Origin: Okapia johnstoni
Lineage: Eukaryota > Chordata > Mammalia > Artiodactyla > Giraffidae
DNA length: 64,000 nt
Assembly (NCBI GenBank): GCA_024291935.2
Contig: CM044314.1
Location: 23,410,001-23,474,000 of the forward strand
Direction: 5' to 3'
The notes under the pieces are model-generated. The model saw nothing but the letters and a program-made list of their open reading frames with translations, did no database searches and was not told the origin of the DNA. The position numbers and the translations under genes were made by a program. Below, piece by piece: positions 21,848 to 33,039 of this stretch (its first letter is position 1; each line of letters opens with the position of its first letter).

Positions 21848-22143
21848 AATGCAGTACTTGGATGCAATCTCAAAAACAACAGAATGATCTCTGTTCGTTT
21901 CCAAGGAAAACCATTCAATATCATAGTAATCCAAGTTTGTGCCCCAACCAGTAATGCTGAAGAAGCTGAAGTTGAATAGTTCTATGAAGACCTACAGGAC
22001 CTTCTAGAACTAACACCCCAAAAAGATGTCCTTTTCATTAGAGGGGGCTGGAATGCAAAAGTAGGAAGTCAAGAAATACCTGGAGTAACAGGCAAATTTG
22101 GCCTTGGAGTACAAAATGAAGCAGGGCAAAGGCTAACAGAGTT

Positions 22144-22491
22144 TTGCCAAGGAATGCACTGGTGTTAGCAAACACCCTCTTCCAACAACACAAGAGAAGA
22201 CTCTACACATGGACATCACCAGATGGTCAACACCGAAATCAGATTGATTATATTATTTGCAGCCAAAGATGGAGAAGCTCTACACAGTCAGCAAAAACAA
22301 GACCAGGAGCTGACTGTGGCTCAGATAATGAACTCCTTATTGCCAAATTCAGACTTAAATTGAACAAAGTGGGGAAAACCACTAGACCATTCAGGTATGA
22401 CCTAAATCAAATCCCCTATGAATATACAGTGGAAGTGAGAAATAGATTCAAGGGATTAGATCTGATAGACAGAGTGCCTGATGAACTATGA
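22144..22491 (+). pseudogene. BovB endonuclease, C-terminal part
   Basis: A 115-codon frame with 'HRNQIDYIICSQRW' and 'GADCGSDNELL'. In BovB the latter motif ordinarily reads SDH, with His as a catalytic residue of the APE-type nuclease; here it is Asn, so the domain would be dead even without the stops. The frame closes at 'DRVPDEL' with TGA. The intervening part 21848-22143 is interrupted by further stops. Confidence 0.85.
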
Positions 22492-23060
22492 CGGAGGTTT
22501 GAGACATTTTACAGGAGGCAGTGATCAAGACCATCCCCAAGAAAAAGAAATGCAAAAAGGCAAAATGATTGTCTGAGGAGGCCTTACAAATAACTGAGAA
22601 AAGAGAGGCTAAAGGCAAAGGAGAAAAGGAAAGATATTCCCATCTGAATTCAGAGTTCCAAAGAATAGCAAGGAGAGATAAGAAAGCCTTCCTCAGTGAT
22701 CAGTGCAAAGAAACAGAGGAAAACAATAAAATGGGAAAGACTAGAGATCTCCTCAAGAAAATGAGAGATATCAAGTGAACATTTCATGCAAAGATGGGCA
22801 CAATTAAGGACAAAAATAGTATGGTCCTAACAGAAACAGAAGATATTTTAAAGAAGAGGTGACAAGAATACACAGAAGAGCTATACAAAAAAGATCTTCA
22901 TGACCCAGATAAACATGATGGTGTGATCACCCACCTAGAGCCAGACATCCTGGAATGCGAAGTCAAGTGGGCCTTAGAAAGCATCACTACGAACAAAGCT
23001 AGTGGAGGTGATGGAATTCCAGTTGAGCTATTTTAAATCCTGAAAGATGATGCTGTCAAA

Positions 23061-23615
23061 GTGCTGCACTCAATATGCCAGCAAATCTGGAAAACTCAGC
23101 AGTGGCCACAGGACTGGAAAAGGTCAGTTTTCATTCCAATCCCAAAGAAAGGCAATGCCAAAGAATGTTCAGACTACCGCACAATTGCACTCATCTCACA
23201 CACTAGTAAAGTAATGCTCAAAATTCTCCAAGCCAGGCTTCAACAGTACGTGAACCATGAACTTCTAGATGTTCAAGCTGGATTTGGAAAAGGCAGAGGA
23301 ACCAGAGATCAAATTGGCAACATTTGCTGGATCATCAAAAAAGCATCAGAGTTCCAGAAAAACATCTACTTTTGCTTTATTGACTATGCCAAAGCCTTTG
23401 ACTCTGTGGATCACAACAAACTGTGGAAAATTCTTCAAGAGATGGGAATACCAGACCCCTTGATCTGCCTCCTGAGAAATATGTATGCAGGTCAAGAAGC
23501 AACAGTTAGAACTGAACATGGAACAACAGACTGGTTCCAAATCAGGAAAGGAGTACATCAAAGCTGTGCATTGTCACCCTGCTTATTTGACTTCTATGCA
23601 GAGTACATCATGTGA
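23061..23615 (+). pseudogene. BovB reverse transcriptase, N-terminal and palm part
   Basis: A 184-codon frame showing 'QQWPQDWKRSVFIPIPKKGN', then 'DYRTIALISHTSKVMLKIL', 'VQAGFGKGRGTRDQI', the palm motif FIDYAKAFD (first catalytic Asp) and 'RKGVHQSCALSPCLF' (usual R-QGC-LSP block with Gln changed to Ser region). It ends at 'AEYIM' because the element is cut at 23613. The second active-site box (YADD) is therefore absent. The frame start is internal to the former polyprotein. Confidence 0.9.
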
Positions 23616-24452
23616 AATGATGGTTTCCTGTGTTTTGCTATTATGAAAATGCATAAGACTATCTTTAGACATACATTTCTGTGTATTTTTTTTGGTAACA
23701 TAAATTGTTAGAAGTGGGATTTCTATACTCACAGTTAACAGTTACTTCCAGATTGCTTCCCCAATTTCTACAACTAGAAGTTGCAGCAATTGACATTCTC
23801 ATTAGTAAAATTACAGGGTGCCAGTTTCTCCAAGCCTTTTTAGATCTTGGATCCTATCAGTTTTTTTCCAAATTATTAAAATTTGCTAGGAAAGTTGATA
23901 TTTTTGTTTTAATTTAAATTTTCTTAATCCAAGTGAGCTAGTGAAATTGAGCATTTTAATCTTTTCTCACTTCTTGCATTTTGTCTAGCCTGTTCATACT
24001 CTTTGATATTTTTTTCAACCAGATCTTTGCTTTTTTTCCCCTTTATACAGAAAGTCTTTGCAGCGGGAGTAATATTAAACTTTTGTCTGTATTTATTGCA
24101 AAATTTTCACCTTTCTGTCGTTTACTTGACTCCTCCAATATTCTTTGCCGTATAGAATGTTACTGTCTGCAGTGAATCTATTATCATTTGTTTGTCACTT
24201 GAGAAGGCCTTCCTCACTCTAAGGTTAGATACATATTCTTCTTCGTTTCCTTCTAATATTTTTATAGGTTTGTTTTATTCTAAAGTTGGCTATTTAAACC
24301 TTTGGGGATTTATTTACATTGAATGAGGTAGGGGTCTTTTTTTCTTCCAAAAGGATGATTGTTATTCCCCCAACCATTAATCCCTTTCTACTTCCTCCTT
24401 ACCAATATAATCCCAGACTTTTCTCAGGAAGCAAGTTCTGCCATGTTTTCAC
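23616..24452 (-). mobile_element. Antisense L1, left piece
   Basis: 'ttttgctattatgaaaatgc' and later 'gaatgaggtaggggtctttt' follow L1 ORF2/3' end in reverse. It abuts the truncated BovB on the left and is interrupted on the right by another BovB. Confidence 0.7.
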
Positions 24453-24460
24453 GGGAAGTT

Positions 24461-24735
24461 CAGTTCAGTTCAGTCAGTCAGTGGTGTTCGACTCTTTGCG
24501 ACCTCATGGACTGCAGCATGCCAGGCTTCCCTGTCCATCACCAACTACTGGAGCTTACTCAAACTCATGTCCATTGAGTCGGTGATGCCATCCAACCATC
24601 TCATCCTCTGTCATCCCCTTCTCCTCCCGCCTGCAATCTTTCCCAGCATCAGAGTCTTTTCAAATGAGTCAGTTCTTCACATCAGGTGGACAAAGTATCG
24701 GAATTTCAGCTTCAGCATCAGTCCTTCTAATGAAT
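24461..24735 (-). mobile_element. BovB 3' fragment with 8-bp TSD
   Basis: A 275-bp 5'-truncated BovB, starting 'cagttcagttcagtcagtca'. gggaagtt flanks it at 24453-24460 and 24736-24743. The host is the antisense L1. Confidence 0.92.
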
Positions 24736-24985
24736 GGGAAGTTGTCCCCACTCAATTCCAAAGTAATGCTAACTTGTCTAATCTTTCCCCAAAGTTTGGT
24801 TTGAAAGTTGGCATGCAGTCCAGTTCTGGCCAAAAGGATGTGAGGAGAGCTGCGTGGTCTTTGGAGAAAGCTATGTCTTGCTCAACTGAGTCAACATCTA
24901 CAAGTTACCATCTCTCTTCTTACTCTGGAAGTGGCTGTGCATGGGAAGAGGCCAAGACTTGCTACAGCATCTGAGCATCTGTATG
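24736..24985. repeat. L1 remnant then ancient repeat
   Basis: The first 50 bases resume the antisense L1. From about 24790, 'agttctggccaaaaggatgt' and later text resemble an old mammalian repeat that I cannot name. Confidence 0.35.
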
Positions 24986-25210
24986 GGGCTTCCCAGGTGG
25001 TGCTGGTGGTAAAGAACCCGACGGCCAATGCAGGAGATTTAAGAGACATGAGTTCGATCCCTGGGCCAGGAAGATCACCTGGAGAAGGAAATGGCAACCC
25101 ACTCCTATACACTTGCCTGGAGAATCCCATGGACAGAAGAGCTTCACTGGCTGTGGTCCATAGGGTCACAAAGAGTCAGATGTGACTGAAGTGACTTGGC
25201 ATACATGCAC
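24986..25210 (+). mobile_element. Complete Bov-tA SINE
   Basis: Head 'gggcttcccaggtggtgctg' to tail 'gaagtgacttggcatacatg'. I see no clear target duplication. Confidence 0.93.
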
Positions 25211-25319
25211 CAGAAGAAGCCTATAAGGAGAGAAGAGCCAAGAGACTCAGAGAAGTTCTGAAGACTGCACATCTCTTAGCTGAACTCGCTCTGCATCACC
25301 TTGTCTAAAGACTGTTTAA

Positions 25320-26110
25320 TAGTCTTCTAATATGTTCTATTAAATTCGTTTTCATTTTTTTAGTTTTTATTTTTAGTATTAAATTCATTTCATTTCCATT
25401 GATTTTCTAGCTTTTATTTTTGTTTTAAATGGGGTAGTTTTCCATGTAATTTCTATTGATTAATAATATTTTAAACTATTAATTTTATTTGTTTTGCTTG
25501 CAAAATTATGTCTTTAATTCAATAGTTTTTTTTAAAATTTGACCTGTTGTATTTTCCAAACCTACAATTCTATCATCTACAAATAAAGATAATTTTGATA
25601 CTTCTGTTCTAACAGTAATATGACTTATTTCCTCTTTCTTATTTTATTACATTAGCTAGACACTCCAAAATCGTGTCCTTTAATAGTGATGAGAGGGCAT
25701 TGCAGTCATGTTTCACATTTTAGATACTTAATATTTCATAATTTGACATGTAGATTTCTGGTAAATTGCCTTCATTATGTTTCAGTAGTTTATTCTTAGT
25801 CCTACTTCATTTATGGCTTACGCTACCAATAGCTAAAAATTACTCAAACGTTACTTTAAATCTGTTGCTATAATTACATGTTTCTTTAATGTGTTTGCTA
25901 AACACATTGAGTCATTTTTACAGTCCTGGAGTAAATTCTACCTGGTCAAGCAAGATTTGTTTTCTAATTCACTGCCAAATTTTATTTGCTAATATTTAGA
26001 GCACTCTTGGGTTTTGCATCTATGTTTACAAATGGAATTGATCCGTTGTTTTCCCTCTTATTTTAATCTCTTTAAAGTCAGACTTTGGTATTTCACTGTA
26101 ATGAGTGAAA
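25320..26110 (-). mobile_element. Antisense L1 ORF2 fragment
   Basis: The order 'agtgatgagagggcattgca', 'ccttcattatgtttcagtag', 'ctacctggtcaagcaagatt' and 'gggttttgcatctatgttta' is L1 ORF2 in reverse. It may be the same insertion as 23616-24452. Confidence 0.65.
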
Positions 26111-27329
26111 TATAAAATGAATGAAAAATTTTCTTCATTTTTTATGACCTACCATATTTGCTTGAATAACAAGAAAACTACATTTTTATTTATTAAGACA
26201 TGTCTTCTAAGGGCACCGCACTTTATGAAATGATGTGCTTCCCTAGTGAATATAGTACCACAAAAGTATTTTTTTGCCTGAATAAATAGCTTCTTTGAAA
26301 TCAGAGAAATAACACTGATTCATGGTTCACATACATTTTAACGTTTAGAGAAAACATATTTCATCCCAACTCTTCTAAAAGTCAAATAATATTTCATGCC
26401 CAAACTATATTGTCGAATCAATAGTATTCTTCATGAGAAATTTATTATTAAATGGCTCCATTGAAACACATAAAAATATATTTTTGAGGTGATGGAAATC
26501 GTACCAATAAAGGATTCACATAGCCCATCACAGTAGCCAGAACCATAGAAAACCATAAAACTAAAGTTGTATAACAGAAATGTATGAGAATAGCCCAATT
26601 CACTGAGCCTAAGGAAATGGTCATTTGACACAAACAATTACTCATCCCTTTCCTACTTTACAAGGATACAGTAAAGATAAAAAAGGTTTCCATGAGAATA
26701 CTTCAGGGTGTTTCAAAGGAAACTGCATTTGATGCATAATCATCATTATTATTGAGACTGCCAATTTAAAAATGACCTATCTCTGGAATGACAAAAAGGT
26801 ATGACCATTTATGGTATTTTCAATGACTTCAACTATGAGAAATGATTGTTATTCTTGGCTCCACGATAAAACAGACTTATTCAATAGGTACTCTGTGCCA
26901 GGAAATAGTAGGTTTTTCCAGAGAACTCGCAAGCTAAAATTAGATGATAGTTGCCCAGTCTGGGAGTTGGCAGAGACCAGTTATTAAAGGATACATAATC
27001 ATATTACTAAGTCATCCCAGTTGAGAAAAATGGACGTAATTTTACAATTTGGGCTTGAAGATTCACATAGAATAATGTGGTCAAGAACAATTGATTTATA
27101 GAATGTAAGCTGATTCTTAAGATGAAATGATTTCAATAAGGTCTCATTTACTTTGCAAGCATGTCAGAAATGGTACAAGAGGTTGAGGAAACAATGATGA
27201 GCAAATATTAATTGTCCTGCTCTCAATATGTTTACAGCTTAAAGGAAAAATATAAAGATCAAAGCAGATAATCATGAATGGTATGCATATGAGGAGATAA
27301 AACATTAATTAGCTTGACTGTCGTAATCA
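26111..27329. other. Mostly unique AT-rich stretch
   Basis: No gene is recognised. Weak L2-like text occurs at 26870-26940 ('aggtactctgtgccaggaaa') and 27195-27245 ('gtcctgctctcaatatgttt'). Confidence 0.4.
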
Positions 27330-27343
27330 TTTCAATACACATG

Positions 27344-27563
27344 CATGTTCGTGCTAAGTCGCTTCAGTCGTACCCTACTCTTTGTGCTCCTGTGGTCTGA
27401 GGCCCACCAGGCTCCTCTGTCCAGGGGATTCTACAGGCAAGAATCCTGGAGTGGGTTGCCATTTCCTCCTCCAGGGATCTTCCCAGCCTAAGGATCCAAC
27501 CCAGGTCTCTTAAGTCTGCATTGGCAGGCGGGTTCTTTACCATTAGCCCCACCTGGGAAGCCC
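27344..27563 (-). mobile_element. Bov-tA SINE with TSD
   Basis: A reverse copy ending in 'cccacctgggaagccc'. Near-identical flanks tttcaatacacat (from 27330) and tttcgatacacat (27564-27576) are a target duplication with one change. Confidence 0.92.
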
Positions 27564-27598
27564 TTTCGATACACATATGCATATCAAATCATCACGTT

Positions 27599-27775
27599 AG
27601 GGACTTAACTGCTGGTCCAGTGGTTAAGATTTTGCCTTTCATAGAGGGGATGCAGGTTTGATCCTGGTTTGGGAACTAAGATCCTATATGCCTCATGGCC
27701 AAAAAAAAGGAACATAAAACAGAGGTAATATTGTAACAAATTCAGTAAAGACTTTAAAAATGGTCCACATAAATT
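27599..27775 (+). mobile_element. CHR-family SINE
   Basis: 'gggacttaactgctggtcca' head, 'ggtttgatcctggtttggga' B-box region, and the 3' text 'aacataaaacagaggtaata' plus 'aaattcagtaaagactttaa' typical of this subfamily. Confidence 0.88.
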
Positions 27776-27824
27776 TTTTTTTAAATTATGTCATACAACT
27801 TAAATATACACAATTTTTATCATC

Positions 27825-28542
27825 AAAAATGAATCAAGTTAGACCCCTACCTCCACTGAATATAAAAATTGACTCAAAATGGATATAAACCTAAATTTAA
27901 GCACTAAAACTGTAAAAGCAAAGAACTGTAAGAGAGAATATAGGAGTAAATCCACGTGATCTTGGGTTAAAGAATGATTTTTCAAATGTAATACCAAAAG
28001 CACAAATGACAACAACAACAAAAAAAGATAAGCGAGAAGTCATCAAAATTTAAAACTTCCGTGCATCAAAAGACAACCAACAAAGGGGGTAATATATTTG
28101 CAAACTAAACAATAAAAAGATAGTTTTAAAATGGGTAAAGGAGCTGAATAGACAGCTGGAAAATGGGTTTAAAAATGGGTAAAGGAGGTGAATAGACATG
28201 TTTCCAAAGAAGATACACAAACGACCTATAAACACATGAAAGGATGCCCAACATCATTAGTCATTAGGGAAATGTAAATCAAAACCACAATGTGAAGACT
28301 ACTTCACACCCCCTACAATGACTCTAATAAAACAGAAAAAAGACAGACAATAGCAAGTACTAGAAAGAATATAGAGAAACCAGAACCCTCAAATATTGCT
28401 GCTGGAATTGTAAAATGGGGCAGGCACTTGGAAAATCAGTTTGGAAGCCCCTCAAAAAGTTAAACCTAGAGTTGCCATCTGACCCTTCATTCCACTCCTA
28501 ATATATATCCAATAAGAATTGAAAACAGGTAGTCAAACAAAT
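27825..28542 (+). mobile_element. L1 ORF2 3' part, left piece
   Basis: 'ctcaaaatggatataaacct', 'gggaaatgtaaatcaaaacc' and 'agtttggaagcccctcaaaa' are L1 ORF2 in sense. It is split by a dimeric Bov-tA at 28543 and resumes at 28881. A local 35-bp block ('atgggtaaaggagctgaata') is doubled at 28127-28197. Confidence 0.85.
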
Positions 28543-28868
28543 GGCTTCCCTGGTGGCTCAGCTGGTAAAGAATCCACCTACAATGCAGGAGATCCTGGTT
28601 CAATTCCTAGGTTGGGAAGATCCCCTGGAGAAGGGTTACGCTACCCATTCTTGGGCTTCTGTGGTGGCTCAGATGGTAAAAATTTGCCTGCAGTGCGGGA
28701 GACTTGGGTTCAATCCCTGGGTTGGGAAGATCCCCTGGAGGAGGGAATGGCAACCCACTCCAGTATTCTTGCCTGGAGAATCCCATGCAAAGAGGAGCCT
28801 GGCAGGCTACAGTCCATGGGGGTCACAAAGAGTTGGACACAACTGAGCAACTAAATATAGCACAGCAC
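28543..28868 (+). mobile_element. Dimeric Bov-tA SINE with 12-bp TSD
   Basis: A tRNA-like head and short body are joined at 28653 to a second complete Bov-tA. The perfect duplication agtcaaacaaat at 28531-28542 and 28869-28880 encloses both units, so they entered as one element. Confidence 0.95.
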
Positions 28869-28880
28869 AGTCAAACAAAT

Positions 28881-29385
28881 ACATGTATGTGCGTTTTTAT
28901 CACAGAACTGTTCACCACAGCCAAAAATTGGAAACGACCCAAATGTCCATCCATAGATGAGTAGATAAACAAATTATGGTAAATATATACAACAGTATAT
29001 TATTCGACCATAACAAGAATGAAGTCAGATACATGCTATAAACATTATGCTAGCTGGATGAACCTTGAAAACATTATGTTAAATGAAAGAAGGCAGAAAC
29101 AAAAGGTCACATATTGTACAATTCCATCTATGTGAAATGTCTAGAATAAGTAAATCTATTGAGACGGAATTCATGTTGTTGGTTGCCAGAAGTTAGGGAG
29201 AATGGGAGCAACTGCTTATTGGATGTGGAGTTTCTTTTTTGTTGAAGGGATGTCAAGGATGTTTTGGAACTAGATAGAATAATAGTGATTGTACAACATT
29301 GTGAATGGACTAAATGCCACCAAACTGTTCAAGCAGTTAATCCTGTGCTATGTGAATTTCAACTCAATAAATTACTTTTAAAAAG
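28881..29385 (+). mobile_element. L1 ORF2 3' end and UTR, right piece
   Basis: 'attggaaacgacccaaatgt', 'gatgaaccttgaaaacatta' and 'tcaactcaataaattacttt' complete the L1 interrupted at 28542. Confidence 0.85.
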
Positions 29386-29644
29386 CAGATAATTACGTGA
29401 AAAGCTGTAGCACCTGCTTTACTTAGGTGGTCAGCACCTTCCATCTTAGCTTTGCTCCTCACTTTTCTATTAAGTTATATTTGATGAGCTCGACATGCTC
29501 ATATAAAGGGACTACCTAAAACACCCCAGCCAGGGATTAGCAACCTCTGGACAGGTACCAGGATAAGAGGGATGGAGCAGAAGAATCAGCCCCTACAAAC
29601 TATTAAAGATTCATGCTGTCCCCTCCCAGGTGTTCACCCCTTGG
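29386..29644. other. Unique stretch
   Basis: No recognised feature. Confidence 0.35.
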
Positions 29645-29775
29645 GGCAGCTCCCTTCCACAGGGCCTCTGCTTACCCTCTGTAAACAGGGGTCATAACAA
29701 TGTCCTCATCCAATTCTCATGACTACAAAGAGAATGATAGAAATGCTATTCTGCAAAGCACCATGTGGATGTAAA
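29645..29775 (+). repeat. MIR relic
   Basis: 'gcctctgcttaccctctgta' with 'aacaggggtcataacaatg' and 'ctgcaaagcaccatgtgg' fit the MIR 3' half. Confidence 0.45.
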
Positions 29776-30114
29776 TCTTATATTTTGTTGAACCACATGG
29801 AATTGCCAAGAATCAACCATTTTTTAGCTATAGTTGCCATTTTTGACCTACAATTGAAGTTTTTTCTTAAGTTGAAAATGGTTAATGCTTGGCAATTTCA
29901 TGTGATTCAACATAATTTTTGGTCTATTATGTAGCAACAATCTCTTGCATTAAAAAGTAAAACATAATAAACTCTATAATAATTTAGTTTTATAAATTCA
30001 CAGGTAGTACTTCATGCTACCTCATCGCTGACACCTTAAACATGTTAATCTGTACTCCTTACAGAACTCAGCCACATATATAGAGGATAAAATATTAAAG
30101 AATATATTATCACA
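29776..30114. other. Unique AT-rich stretch
   Basis: No gene or repeat is recognised. Confidence 0.35.
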
Positions 30115-31226
30115 CCAGAAAAACATCTATTTCTGCTTTATTGACTATGCCAAAGCCTTTGATTGTGTGGATCACAATAAACTGTGGAAAATTCTGAAAG
30201 AGATGGGAATACCAGACCACCTGGCCTGTCTCTTGACCTGTATGCAGGTCAGGAAGCAACAGTTAGAACTGAACATGGAACAACAGACTGGTTCCAAATA
30301 GGAAAAGGAGTACGTCAAGGCTATGTATTGTCACCCTGCTTATTCAGCTTCTATGCAGAGTACATCATGGGAAATGCTGAGCTGGAAGAAGCACAAGCTG
30401 GAATCAAGATTGCCAGGAAAAATCAATAACCTCAGATATGCAAATGACACCACCCTTATGGCAGAAAGTGAAGAGGAACTAAAAAGCCTCTTGATAAAAG
30501 TGAAAGAGGAGAGTGAAAGAGTTGGCTTAAAGCTCAACGTTCAGAAAACTAAGATCATGGCATCTGGTCCCATCACTTCATGGCAAATAGTTGGGGAAAC
30601 AGTGGAAACAGTGGCTGACTTTATTTTTGGGGGCTCCAAAATCACTGCTGATGGTGATTGCAGCCATGAAATTAAAAGACGCTTACTCCTTGGAAGGAAA
30701 GTTATGACCAACCTAGATAGCATATTAAAAGCAGAGACGTTACTTTGCCAACAAAGGTCCATCTAGTCAAGGCTATGGTTTATCCAGTAGTCATGTATGG
30801 ATGTGAGAGTTGGACTGTGAAGAAACCTGAGCACCGAAGAATTGATGCTTTTGAATTGTAGTGTTGGAGAAGACTCTTGAGAGTCCCTCAGATTGCAAGA
30901 AGATCCAACTAGTCCATCCTAAAGGAGATCAGTCCTGGGTGTTCATTGGAAGGACTGATGTTGAAGCTGAAACTCCAGTACTTTGGCCACCTGATGCGAA
31001 GAGTTGACTCATTGGAAAAGACCCTAATGCTGGGAAGGATTGGGGGCAGGAGGAGAAGGGGACGACAGAGGATGAGATGGCTGGATGGCATCACCGACTC
31101 GATGGACATGAGTTTGGGTAAACTCCAGGAGTTTGTGATGGACAGGGAGGCCTGGCGTGCTGCAATTCATGGGGTCGCAGGGAGTCGGACACGACTGAGC
31201 GACTGAACTGCACTGAACTGAACTGA
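30115..31226 (+). mobile_element. BovB LINE 3' half
   Basis: It begins in the RT palm ('ccagaaaaacatctatttct') and runs to the true BovB 3' end ('cgactgagcgactgaactg' and actgaactgaactga). It is a classic 5'-truncated insertion. No target duplication was seen by eye. Confidence 0.95.
30184..31206 (+). pseudogene. BovB reverse transcriptase, broken frames
   Basis: Coding text continues through three overlapping or adjacent frames: 30184-30429 (palm, 'GKGVRQGYVLSPCLF'), 30323-30766 (from the active site on) and 30946-31206 (the natural C-terminus ending '[11 protein letters not shown]'). The second active-site box reads YANDT rather than YADDT, so a catalytic Asp is lost. A small deletion after 'LACLL' and a two-base loss before 'NNLRYAN' shift the frame. 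The C-terminal part is more open than the middle. Confidence 0.9.
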
Positions 31227-31261
31227 GAGGTTAAGAGAAAAGGTGTTGGAGCCTCACTGAC

Positions 31262-31400
31262 ACAGTTCTAATCCTGGGTTTTCTATTATTGTGTGACCTT
31301 GGACACATTGCTTAACATCTCTGTCCCTCAGCTCCTTCATCTGTAGAATAAGATTAATAATAATACCTACCTCTTACAGCTGTTGACAGGAGGACACTAT
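31262..31400 (+). repeat. MIR SINE
   Basis: 'tattgtgtgaccttggacac', 'ctctgtccctcagctccttc' and 'atctgtagaataagattaat' are the MIR core and 3' half, well preserved. Confidence 0.85.
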
Positions 31401-31964
31401 AAAGACTCTCTAATCATTCAGTGTTACTGTTATTGACTTTCACTTTTGGGATTTAATTCCACACACACCAAAAATACTTTAGAATTGGAGGTCTTCCTTT
31501 AAATGTTCTGTGGATTTGCATGTCTCTATAGGTCTATCTGGTTTAGGGAGAATAAATGGCAGTTAAATTTTTTAAGAGGTTCAGTAAATCATTTTACCCT
31601 GAAAACTCCAGAATGCATGATCCCTTCATAGTCTTATACAGTTGGAATTCTGAGAATCTCTTTTCACTCTTCCATAAGAAGCCTCAGTATTTCTAACCTC
31701 CTTATTATAAAATCTAACTTTTGACCAAAGTTTTAAAAGATACTGCAAAAGATATTTTTAGAAGAACTATGAAATACTAATTCTACTAACATGTCAGGAA
31801 GAAAATGTTAACATTTTTCCTACTGTGAAAAACCTGCCTTTATTCTTAAATTATGAACATATATTTTTTTCTATTAAATTATGAAAAAAAATGATGGGAA
31901 AATCCATTGCTGAAAAGAGGACATTTTTACATTTCTTAAATCATCCATGTTTCTCATGGAGTGT
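31401..31964. other. Unique stretch
   Basis: No gene or repeat is confidently recognised. Confidence 0.35.
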
Positions 31965-32095
31965 TCTGAGGAACAATTGCATTGGAGTCATTTGAAATAT
32001 CTGTAAAAACACAGATTGCTGGATCCCACAGATTTTGAAATGAGCAAAAACTGAACCTAAAATAATTATGCTGCCAAGTAATTTTTTAAAGTAAG
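31965..32095 (+). mobile_element. MER5-like (hAT) relic
   Basis: 'taaaaacacagattgctgga' with 'tcccacagattttgaaatga' matches the middle of MER5A-type elements. Confidence 0.6.
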
Positions 32096-32349
32096 TCTGA
32101 AAATACGATCAAGGAACAAAGCACTGTGAATAATACCTGCAAAGCTTTGAAATATGCAAAATTATTTCTAGAAATGAAAGCAACTTTCACTCAGGTTAAA
32201 GTATAGTGGACAGAGAAACATCAGTTAAAGAACTGAGAGAGGGCTAGGAGATAGAGATAAGTAAGTTATTCAGAATAAAGTCCAAGAAAGAAAGAAACAG
32301 AGAAAGCAAAAGGTGATTTAGAGATGTGGATGTTCAAGTGAGAAGGTCA

Positions 32350-32559
32350 AAGTGAAGTGAAAGTCATTCAGTTGTGTCCGACTCTTTGTGACCCTATGGA
32401 CTGTAGCCCATCAGGCTCCTCTGTCCATGAGATTTCCCAGGCAAGAATACTGGAGCGGGTTGCCATCCTTCTCCAAGGGATCTTTGAGACCCAGGGATCA
32501 AACCCAGGCCTCCTGCACTGCAGACAGATTCTTTACCATCTGAGCCACCAGGGAAGTCC
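32350..32559 (-). mobile_element. Bov-tA SINE
   Basis: A reverse copy from the gtgaaagtg-type tail ('agtgaagtgaaagtcattca') to the head complement 'gagccaccagggaagtcc'. Confidence 0.93.
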
Positions 32560-32653
32560 AATTAGAATTTGAAAATTAAATAATAGAGAATGAGAAAGAA
32601 TAAATGTTTTTAAAAGGTAGCTACTGAGAATTTTCTGGGATTACTAAAAATGT

Positions 32654-32846
32654 TCCCTGTAGCTCAAACGGCAAAGAATCTGCCTGTGAAGCAGGAGACC
32701 AGGGTTCAGTCCCTGGGTAGGGAAGTTCCTCTGGAGAAGACATTGGCAATCCACTCCAGTATTCTTGCCTGGAGAATTCCATGGACAGAGAAGTCTGGGG
32801 GGCTACAATCCATGGGGTAGCAAAGAATTGGACACAACTGAGCAAC

Positions 32847-32900
<54 letters not shown>
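32654..32900 (+). mobile_element. Bov-tA SINE with (CA)26 tail and TSD
   Basis: The SINE ends in 'gagcaactaacacacac' and continues as a pure CA microsatellite to 32900. The perfect duplication actaaaaatgt lies at 32643-32653 and 32901-32911, so the microsatellite is the expanded tail of the SINE. Confidence 0.95.
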
Positions 32901-32906
<6 letters not shown>

Positions 32907-33039
32907 AATGTCCAAATCCAGGGAGCTCAATGAACTTCCCAGTATGAGCTTTTAATCATCCTACCCACACATAAATACCATAGCGACACTGCATAACACC
33001 AGAAGAAGAGAAACATTTGAAAGCATCTCAAGGGTAAAA

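Larger units (their letters stand above)
21357..23613 (+). mobile_element. Longest BovB LINE, both ends truncated
   Basis: It starts within the BovB 5' region ('ggagagttctgacaaaac') and covers endonuclease, linker and most of the reverse transcriptase. It stops abruptly at 'gagtacatcatg' and is followed directly by antisense L1. The last several hundred bases of RT and the 3' tail are missing, unusual for a LINE insertion and suggesting a later deletion. Confidence 0.95.

Noticed and set aside
30115..31226. That the 3' half BovB is the displaced remainder of the truncated BovB at 21357-23613
   Set aside because: The two copies overlap in the RT palm region (both contain the 'acatctact/tttctgctttattgac' block), so they are separate insertions.
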